A stretch of DNA of 64,000 nt from an uncultured cyanobacterium (lineage in GTDB: Bacteria; Cyanobacteriota; Cyanobacteriia; Cyanobacteriales; Microcystaceae): NCBI GenBank assembly GCA_903887375.1, contig CAISPN010000079.1, forward strand, positions 1 to 64,000, given 5' to 3'. Shown one piece after another: positions 58,161 through 64,000 of the stretch (its first letter is position 1; each line of letters opens with the position of its first letter). Both the position numbers and the translations under genes were made by a program. A model generated the notes under the pieces. The model saw only the letters and a program-made list of their open reading frames with translations, did no database searches and was not told where the DNA came from.

Positions 58161-59205
58161 AAATCTGATCGAAAATAGCACCATCATCAAAAAATTTCTT
58201 CTGCGCAGCATCCCAGCCACCAAAATTACTTACTGTGTAGAGTTTGGTGACTTTAGGGAATTTTTTCTCATACTGTTTGGCTACGACCTGACTAACAGGA
58301 CGAAAACCAGTTTGGGCAAAAATCTCTTGAGCCTCATTAGTAAATAAATACTTAACAAAAGCCTCGGCTATAGCTCTTGTTTTGTGCTTATCAACCACTT
58401 TATCTACCACGGCAACAGGAGCATCAATAGAAATATTGGTGGCAGGGACAATATAATCTGGACTAGTTTCACCTTTTTGGGCCGCTAGAATTACTTCATT
58501 TTCGTAATTTAGCAAAACATCACCTTGGTTTTTTTGATAAAAGGCATTGCTAGCTTCACGAGCATCTTTAGGTAAAAAAGGCACATTTTTGTAAACCTTG
58601 CTCACAAAATCAACTGCCTTAGCTTCGTTACCTCCATTTTGGGCAACCGATCCCCAAATACCAAGGAAATTCCAGCGGGCACCACCAGAGGTTTTAGGAT
58701 TACCAGTGATCACTTGCACTCCTGGTTTGGTCAGATCATTCCAACTTTTGATTTTTTTAGGATTTCCTTTTCGGGTTTCAAATGCCACTACAGAATGAGT
58801 AACAATGGCATTGTTAGGGCTTCTTTTTTGCCAACCTGGCTTGATAAGGCCTGCTTTTTCTATCTTGCTAACATCAAGTCCTAAAGCAAGAGCTACTACA
58901 TCGGCTTCTAAGCCATCAATCACCGCGCGGGTTTGGGTTCCTGATCCACCATAACTAGTTTTAATTGTGATATCTTGACCCTTTTCTTTCTTCCATTTAG
59001 CTACAAATTTGGGAATTAACTTGCTGTAAGCCTCTTTAGTAACCGCGTAGGATACCAAGGTAATTTGAGCAGGAGCGCTCTGGGCAATTAATTGATTATT
59101 GGCATTGGGTTTGGATGCCTGTTGAACTGCTGCATAAACTGGAATAGTGACAATAGCAGCCAAACTAGTCACCAAAAAGGCACTCTGTAATCCTTGTTTT
59201 CTCAT
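58144..59205 (-). CDS. sbpA: Sulfate-binding protein of an ABC transporter
   Basis: 353 aa. Signal peptide at 1-26, then the SBP pattern ITLVSYAVTKEAYSKLIPKF, YGGSGTQTRAVIDGLEADVV, NPKTSGGARWNFLGIWG and a C-terminal ARREVA-like FRPVSQVV. Periplasmic sulfate (or thiosulfate) receptor. The permease and ATPase genes (cysT, cysW, cysA) are not in the window on this side. Confidence 0.93.
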   Translation of the reverse strand: MRKQGLQSAFLVTSLAAIVTIPVYAAVQQASKPNANNQLIAQSAPAQITLVSYAVTKEAYSKLIPKFVAKWKKEKGQDITIKTSYGGSGTQTRAVIDGLEADVVALALGLDVSKIEKAGLIKPGWQKRSPNNAIVTHSVVAFETRKGNPKKIKSWNDLTKPGVQVITGNPKTSGGARWNFLGIWGSVAQNGGNEAKAVDFVSKVYKNVPFLPKDAREASNAFYQKNQGDVLLNYENEVILAAQKGETSPDYIVPATNISIDAPVAVVDKVVDKHKTRAIAEAFVKYLFTNEAQEIFAQTGFRPVSQVVAKQYEKKFPKVTKLYTVSNFGGWDAAQKKFFDDGAIFDQIFSKSR

Positions 59206-59333
59206 AAAACATTCCTGAACATCATTAATCCTATCAATATATCGTATTTTGACAAATTTATAAAGAGAGGAAATTGGCTAAATTTATGATAGCCTTACAA
59301 TCAATTATTCCGTTTTGTTAAGATGGCCAGATA

Positions 59334-60209
59334 ATGATGCCGAAGATATTGCTAATTGGTTCACAAGGACAAGTTGGTCAGGAACTTGAAAAAACATTAC
59401 CTGAAGTTGGAGAGGTCATTTCCCTCTCTCGGGCACAACTAGATCTAAGTCAATCTGAGACTATTGCTAGAGTGATCGAAACAATTAAACCGAATTTCGT
59501 AGTCAATGCTGCTGCTTATACGGCGGTTGATAAAGCTGAAAGTGAACCAGAACTAGCCAGGCAAATCAATGCCCAAGCGCCCGCTATTATGGCACAGTCA
59601 TCTGAGCGAATTGGTGCAACCTTGCTCCATATCTCAACTGATTATGTCTTTAATGGACAGAAAAATACTCCTTACCTAGAAAGCGATCTTAGCGATCCAC
59701 TAGGTGTATATGGACTAAGCAAAAGAGATGGCGAGGAGTTCATCAAAAAAGCTGGAGGAAGCCATATTATCCTACGAACAGCATGGGTTTATGGATTACA
59801 AGGCAAGGGCAATTTTGTTAAAACCATGTTGCGCCTGGGACAAGAAAGAGAAATACTTAAAATAGTATCCGATCAAATTGGATCACCTACTTGGTCTTTT
59901 GATATTGCTATAAGAATCACCGAAATAATAAAAAACATAGAGAAGGTTCCTACAGGGATCTATCATTTTACTAATAGTGGTTCGATCAGTTGGTATGATT
60001 TCGCTATGAATATTTTTGAAGAAGCTGGCAAATTAGGTATTCCCCTAAAATTACAACAGGTAATTCCGATTAACACAGATCAGTATCCTACACCTGCTAA
60101 GCGACCCGCCTATTCTGTACTTTCCAATCAAAAACTAACAGATTGTTTGGGGAGTTATCCCCCCTATTGGAGAGATTCACTTAAAAAAATGTTGGCACAA
60201 GTACAATAG
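59334..60209 (+). CDS. rfbD: dTDP-4-dehydrorhamnose reductase
   Basis: 291 aa from the first of two adjacent ATGs. Seen: LLIGSQGQVGQEL, NAAAYTAVDKAESEPE, STDYVFNGQ, YGLSKRDGEEFIK (catalytic YxxxK) and the substrate-contact RTAWVYGL. Last step of dTDP-L-rhamnose synthesis for surface polysaccharides. Confidence 0.93.
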   Translation: MMPKILLIGSQGQVGQELEKTLPEVGEVISLSRAQLDLSQSETIARVIETIKPNFVVNAAAYTAVDKAESEPELARQINAQAPAIMAQSSERIGATLLHISTDYVFNGQKNTPYLESDLSDPLGVYGLSKRDGEEFIKKAGGSHIILRTAWVYGLQGKGNFVKTMLRLGQEREILKIVSDQIGSPTWSFDIAIRITEIIKNIEKVPTGIYHFTNSGSISWYDFAMNIFEEAGKLGIPLKLQQVIPINTDQYPTPAKRPAYSVLSNQKLTDCLGSYPPYWRDSLKKMLAQVQ

Positions 60210-60222
60210 CTAAGAAAATACA

Positions 60223-61002
60223 ATGAAAAACTTTACAGTAAAACTGTTAACGACTCTGTTTATGGGATTAGCTGCTACTGGAGTAGTATCTGCTCTTCCC
60301 AGACCTCTTTGGGATCAACCGACTTTAGATTACAAAGGTTATCAGCTTGTTGGCACCAAAAATGGCGAGGTTATCGTTAAAACTAGAGGCTCTGGCAGAG
60401 TAGTCCGCACCTTCCAATTGCAAAAGGGATTAGTAGTTAGAGATTTATTTTTCTTGAACAGCCACCAGGTTATTGCAGCATCCCAAAGCAATCAGACCGT
60501 CTTTTGGGATTTGGCATCAAAAAGAATTGTCAGACGTTTTCCTGAGAGGGTCTATGGTATCTCCCATAATGAAGAGAGCTTGCTCACCTATGATGATGAT
60601 ACAAAAACAATTTCGATCTATAGCTATCCTGCCTTTGCCCAGACCTGCGAAATTCCCTTGGATAGTCCTAATGTGGGTATTGCTGAATTTGCTTTTTCCC
60701 CTAATGATAAGTTTTTAGCTATTTTGCTAGCACCGGGTAGACCTGAAAGTGAGGAAAATTATCCCTTACCCTCACCGGCAAAAACCCATACCCGTTACAG
60801 TAAGCTCTACAATATCCAGATTTGTCAGGAAGTTCAGAATTTCTCTAAAAAGTTTCAGATCTATGACATTGGTACTTTTACAGGTGATTCCAAATTCTAT
60901 GACATTGATCGCTACTATGAATCAAATGGGACAACTGAAAAACGCTATATCAAGGAACCTTTGCGGCTAGATTTGACAACTAACGAACTAATAAAACTGT
61001 AG
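60223..61002 (+). CDS. Exported beta-propeller-like hypothetical protein
   Basis: 259 aa. Signal peptide (LLTTLFMGLAATGVVSALP), then blade-like repeats with Val/Ile strands and turns such as NGEVIVKTRGSGRVVRTFQL, and SFWDLASKR-type WD patterns (TVFWDLASKRIVRRF, ISIYSYP, FSPNDKFLAI). Only three or four blades, so perhaps part of a propeller. Function unknown. Ends 1 base before the convergent HisD-like gene. Confidence 0.65.
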   Translation: MKNFTVKLLTTLFMGLAATGVVSALPRPLWDQPTLDYKGYQLVGTKNGEVIVKTRGSGRVVRTFQLQKGLVVRDLFFLNSHQVIAASQSNQTVFWDLASKRIVRRFPERVYGISHNEESLLTYDDDTKTISIYSYPAFAQTCEIPLDSPNVGIAEFAFSPNDKFLAILLAPGRPESEENYPLPSPAKTHTRYSKLYNIQICQEVQNFSKKFQIYDIGTFTGDSKFYDIDRYYESNGTTEKRYIKEPLRLDLTTNELIKL

Positions 61003-61003
61003 T

Positions 61004-62299
61004 TCAAAGTTCTTTCTCATGCCCTTCTAATCTAGCCCTGATACTGTCTATTTCTCCTGTTAATTCACCAGTTTGGGAAAGAATTTCCAAGCTGGGAACT
61101 AGCTTTTTCAGGGCTTTAGTAGAGTACTCGATGACGTTGCTTTGCTTGAGAAAAGTTTCTACGCTCAAAGCAGAAGCGTAGCGGGCAACGCCAGTACCCA
61201 ATAAATTAATAGCTGAACCACCAAAATAATCTCCAACTATTTGAGGAGTGTTATAGCCCATAAAGATAGTTCCAGCATTGTCGATCTTGTTGAGAATACT
61301 CCAAGGATCTTTGATGGCTAATTGAAGAGACTGCGGAGCAAATTCATTGATTAGCTTTATAGCTATATCCAGTGAATCAACTACAATAATGGGAATGGCT
61401 TGGCCCCTATAGACTAGTGTTTTTGCCAAATAAATATCATCTTGCAATCTTTTGGTAACTTCTGCAGCAATAGAATGAGCTAGCTCTAAAGATTGTGAAA
61501 TAAAAATTACCTTGGAATCATCCTCTAGTTGAAAAAGGCTATCTAGAGCAAGGTGTAGAGGATCTGCTTTTCCATCGGCAAAGATCATCAAATTGGCTTG
61601 ATTGAAATAGGATTCTATTCTGACCTGACCTGAGATCATCTGTTGAGCTAGAGTCAATTCAAGATCTCCTGATGTCATAATAAGATCAACTTTACTAATT
61701 ATTGGAGTTCCATAAGCCATTGCTGCTAGAGATTGAATTGGTTCAAGGCGATAGACTTCGCTCACGCCTGCTTCTTGCGCTGCTACTAAAAGTCTAGCTA
61801 TTGAGCGCTCATCTATAGCAGGCGAAAGAAAAAGAACTTTCTCATCCACCTGAGCAACATTAGCGCAAACTAGAGTCATCAAGAGCATTGTCAATGTTTT
61901 TTTTGTCTCTTTATCAATGTGAATTCCTATTCTTTTTAAAGGTGTATATCTTTTGCCAATAATCACCTGTTCTTCAGCAAAATGTACCCAAGATTTAGGA
62001 ATCTTTAGTTGATAGAATTTGGTTAAATTTTCAATAGTGGCTCGAACGGTTTTGAGAAATTCTTGGCTAATTTGTTGGTAAGCTGCATCAAATTGAGAAC
62101 CACTTACCTGCAAATTAGGGGAATATTCCAAGAGAGAATCATCCCCCCTGAGTAAAACATCAGTAAGAATTTCTCTTACTTTGCTTGCTTTATCTTTGAG
62201 CTGAGCTGGATTGGGATGCTGTTGATTAATTCTTTGTAACTCTACCTCTGCCTCAGATAGCTGAGTGATTATCTGCAGAATGGAGTTAATATTCCCCAT
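61004..62299 (-). CDS. Histidinol dehydrogenase paralogue lacking catalytic residues
   Basis: 431 aa from the ATG of MGNINSILQIITQLSEAEV, matching normal HisD length; a longer TTG start is not supported. It aligns with HisD along its length (QSLAAMAYGT, GDYFGGSAINLLGTG, SVETFLKQSNVIEYS). But key residues are changed: the GPGN loop is TSGD (209-212), the Q-x-E-H zinc histidine is D260, the catalytic Glu-His pair of APEHL is Q323-S324, and the C-terminal zinc His of LTAH is E416; Q257 and D357 remain. Known: HisD oxidises histidinol using these residues. Inference: a pseudoenzyme or an enzyme of changed function, with the true hisD elsewhere. Confidence 0.85.
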   Translation of the reverse strand: MGNINSILQIITQLSEAEVELQRINQQHPNPAQLKDKASKVREILTDVLLRGDDSLLEYSPNLQVSGSQFDAAYQQISQEFLKTVRATIENLTKFYQLKIPKSWVHFAEEQVIIGKRYTPLKRIGIHIDKETKKTLTMLLMTLVCANVAQVDEKVLFLSPAIDERSIARLLVAAQEAGVSEVYRLEPIQSLAAMAYGTPIISKVDLIMTSGDLELTLAQQMISGQVRIESYFNQANLMIFADGKADPLHLALDSLFQLEDDSKVIFISQSLELAHSIAAEVTKRLQDDIYLAKTLVYRGQAIPIIVVDSLDIAIKLINEFAPQSLQLAIKDPWSILNKIDNAGTIFMGYNTPQIVGDYFGGSAINLLGTGVARYASALSVETFLKQSNVIEYSTKALKKLVPSLEILSQTGELTGEIDSIRARLEGHEKEL

Positions 62300-62377
62300 T
62301 AAAGTTACTCTCCAAGATGAGCCTGAGAATCTTCCTTCTAGCTTAGCTTGCAATTTGCCAAGCGAGGGGCTGTCTCT

Positions 62378-62412
62378 AAAAAAAAGTCTACCTAAAGTGG
62401 GTAGACTTAAGA
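62378..62412 (-). terminator. Intrinsic terminator after the jag gene
   Basis: On the minus strand: AAGTCTACC, loop, GGTAGACTT then eight T's. It separates yidC-jag from the HisD-like gene. Confidence 0.85.
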
Positions 62413-62433
62413 CCTAAAATTATTGAAACATTC

Positions 62434-62925
62434 TCAGCGCAGACGGATCACTAATCTACGATCAGGCTCTTGTCCTCTGCTTTCAGTAATAATGTCAGCA
62501 TTTCCTTCTAGTAGAGTATGGATCTGTTTTCTTTCCGCCGAGGAAAGATCTTCAATTTCCACCTCAGTGCCTTCTGAGCGGACTTTTTCAACCAATGATT
62601 GGGCTAATTCAATTAACTGGGCTTGACGATTTAAACGATAACCATCCAATTCAATAGTGAAGGCTTCTTGCTCATCAGGAGCAACCTTGAGATTAATCAG
62701 GGAGTTCATTAAATACTGGATAGATTCAATGCCTTCTCCCTTATTTCCTAAAAGCAGATTTTTCTGATCAACACTCAAACTTTCTCCTTCTATAACCAAC
62801 CAACTTTCATCTGCTTTAGCTCCGTATAGTGGATTTGTTTGGGTAGAAACCAAAGTTTCTAGACCCATCAAAGTAAGAACTTGCTCTAACCACTGCTTCC
62901 CTTTTTCAATTTGTTGACTACTCAT
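62434..62925 (-). CDS. jag: Jag/KhpB-type KH-R3H RNA-binding protein
   Basis: 163 aa. KH-like domain with LVIEGESLSVDQKNLLLGNKGEGIESIQYL (two blocks), then an R3H domain: LDGYRLNRQAQLIELAQ to RKQIHTLLEGNADIITESRG and RRLVIRLR. Known: encoded after yidC in many bacteria, binds RNA and affects envelope growth. It follows yidC by 11 bases. Confidence 0.9.
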   Translation of the reverse strand: MSSQQIEKGKQWLEQVLTLMGLETLVSTQTNPLYGAKADESWLVIEGESLSVDQKNLLLGNKGEGIESIQYLMNSLINLKVAPDEQEAFTIELDGYRLNRQAQLIELAQSLVEKVRSEGTEVEIEDLSSAERKQIHTLLEGNADIITESRGQEPDRRLVIRLR

Positions 62926-62936
62926 GACGATTGTGA

Positions 62937-64000
62937 TTAGGGATTGTTAGTTTTTTCCTTTTTCTTGGCAGAGCGTTTCTCAAAGGGGATTTCTTCTTTA
63001 GTGCTTTCGAGTTTACCTTGATCTTCTACCAATTTTTGCAAATTTTCTGGCAAAGGCTCTCTCATCAAAAGGAAAGTTTGAAGAGTCTGAAAAACGTTAG
63101 CTACTGTTATGTACATCAAAACCCCAGCAGGCAGTGGGAAAAATAGGAACATCCCAGAAAAAATAATGGGTGTTAATTTATTAATCGTCTGCTGCTGATC
63201 AGCTGCGCCATCATTTTTCTTAGGACCAGAAGAACCCGAAAGTTCCTGGTTGACATAGAGACTCAGACCAAAAAAGACGATCATAGCTAGGATATCCCAG
63301 TTGATTTTTCCATCAGCTGAAGTCACCCCTACTTGACCTAGAGCCTTAATAAATAGAAACCCTGAGTTAGAAGCTAATCCAGGAATGGTACCTTGAACAG
63401 TGACATCCCCTGGAGAAAGAGCCTCAATGGTTCCATCATCGTTAATTTTGACCCGCTCAGCCCCTTTGGTAGCCTTGAGAGTAGGTTTTAAATTACTTTC
63501 AGGATTTTCTTGGGCAAGCTGTTGCAAAGATTTACCTTCAGTAGTCTGGAATTCCAATTTGGTTTTCTGACCTACTTTTAGGTTATTTCCACTGGGTAAT
63601 AAAGAAGAAATTGGATAATGGGTCCCCTCTGTAACATATATATTCTGAGGCTTACTCAGATAACTTTGCGGTTGAACTACTTCAATTTGTTCTTTGGGCA
63701 AAATCTTGAGATCTACAGGATAATTAATATCTGCAAAAGGTGAGCCCCTCAATGTAGCAAAAAGAGCAAAAAGAATCGGCATCTGTAGCACTAAAGGCAA
63801 ACATCCTGCCAGAGGATTGCCAAATTCTTGCATCAGTTTGGACATTTCCTCCTGCTGTTTAGTCGGATCATTTTTGTATCGTTTTTGAATTTCTTCTTGC
63901 CTCTCCTTCATCAGTGGTTGCACTATCCGCATTTTTCTCATGTTGCGAATTTGTCCAGCACTCAAAGGATAGACAGCAAAACGAACTACAAGGGTAAGGG
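62937..64000 (-). CDS. yidC: Membrane protein insertase YidC/Oxa1 (5' end off window)
   Basis: The reading frame stays open to the window edge at 64000; what is seen is about 354 aa, lacking the true start. Upstream of the first ATG-like codon it continues as [21 protein letters not shown], the usual YidC helix. Seen: [26 protein letters not shown] in the conserved core, a large periplasmic-facing insert with Ser/Gly/Lys, then C-terminal transmembrane helices [21 protein letters not shown]. Inserts membrane proteins with or without SecYEG, here also for thylakoids. Probably in the rpmH-rnpA-yidC-jag order. Confidence 0.92.
   Translation of the reverse strand, partial: LTLVVRFAVYPLSAGQIRNMRKMRIVQPLMKERQEEIQKRYKNDPTKQQEEMSKLMQEFGNPLAGCLPLVLQMPILFALFATLRGSPFADINYPVDLKILPKEQIEVVQPQSYLSKPQNIYVTEGTHYPISSLLPSGNNLKVGQKTKLEFQTTEGKSLQQLAQENPESNLKPTLKATKGAERVKINDDGTIEALSPGDVTVQGTIPGLASNSGFLFIKALGQVGVTSADGKINWDILAMIVFFGLSLYVNQELSGSSGPKKNDGAADQQQTINKLTPIIFSGMFLFFPLPAGVLMYITVANVFQTLQTFLLMREPLPENLQKLVEDQGKLESTKEEIPFEKRSAKKKEKTNNP

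Overview
This is an AT-rich (roughly 40% GC by eye) chromosomal window from a cyanobacterium. The photosynthetic and cyanobacteria-specific genes show this: psbI, petM, petE, psb28, ndhN, the NDH-1 assembly factor CRR6, a Tic20 homologue, bciB (8-vinyl reductase), the DUF3769 LptD-like outer-membrane protein, and many small families known only from cyanobacteria (DUF3181, DUF1815, DUF4359, DUF4912). There is no rRNA, CRISPR array, transposase or prophage. One tRNA (His, GTG) is present.

Layout. 1-4.5 kb is the accessory-looking part: an AT-rich NACHT/pentapeptide STAND protein (minus strand) lies divergent to a two-gene RiPP locus, grrA-grrM (Gly-rich exported precursor plus radical SAM/SPASM cyclophane maturase). 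4.5-13.9 kb holds a HerA-like ATPase/TM0106 RecB-RNase H pair, ndhN, thiS, a COG0523 metallochaperone, ppsA and an Rrf2 regulator. 14-18.5 kb holds asnS, CRR6, plastocyanin with a two-operator upstream region, and dciA. 18.5-25 kb holds the LptD-like protein, psbI, tic20, a fumarylacetoacetase-family hydrolase, rpsF and a Slt-type lytic transglycosylase. 25-34 kb holds rimP-nusA-ylxR (with no infB behind it), psb28-yfcH, petM, pdxA, CIRCE-groES-groEL and a divergent transketolase. 34-45 kb holds an ABC ATPase, an AlkA-like glycosylase, PsiE, ftsI with an FtsL-like partner, tRNA-His-proA-mtnP-cax, an S53 peptidase and an HpsJ-like protein. 45-56 kb holds bciB, dnaJ, the complete str operon (rpsL-rpsG-fusA-tuf-rpsJ), a 443-base non-coding stretch with a candidate Yfr2-type sRNA and a dense TGACA/TGTCA array, then DUF4912, DUF1815, YaaW and rpmI-rplT. 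56-64 kb holds 2-Cys peroxiredoxin, cbiET, sbpA, rfbD, a beta-propeller-like protein, a catalytically degenerate HisD, and jag-yidC (yidC runs off the right edge).

The strongest candidate for an unusual system is the grr locus. Its precursor carries eleven aromatic-X-Asn triplets at nearly regular spacing, the substrate pattern expected for three-residue cyclophane formation. Other points of interest are three proteins whose family-defining catalytic residues are replaced while the fold looks intact (a CAX antiporter, HisD, and the RecB half of the TM0106 protein), two strong RNA hairpins inside the str operon, the candidate Yfr2 RNA carrying a perfect anti-Yfr1 sequence, and four convergent gene pairs whose stop codons share the same four bases.

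The genome is very compact. Most convergent pairs are 1-10 bases apart or overlapping, and several co-directional pairs overlap or touch (psb28-yfcH by ATGA, mtnP-cax by 2 bases). Functions are from recognised motifs and family resemblance read by eye; no database search was run.
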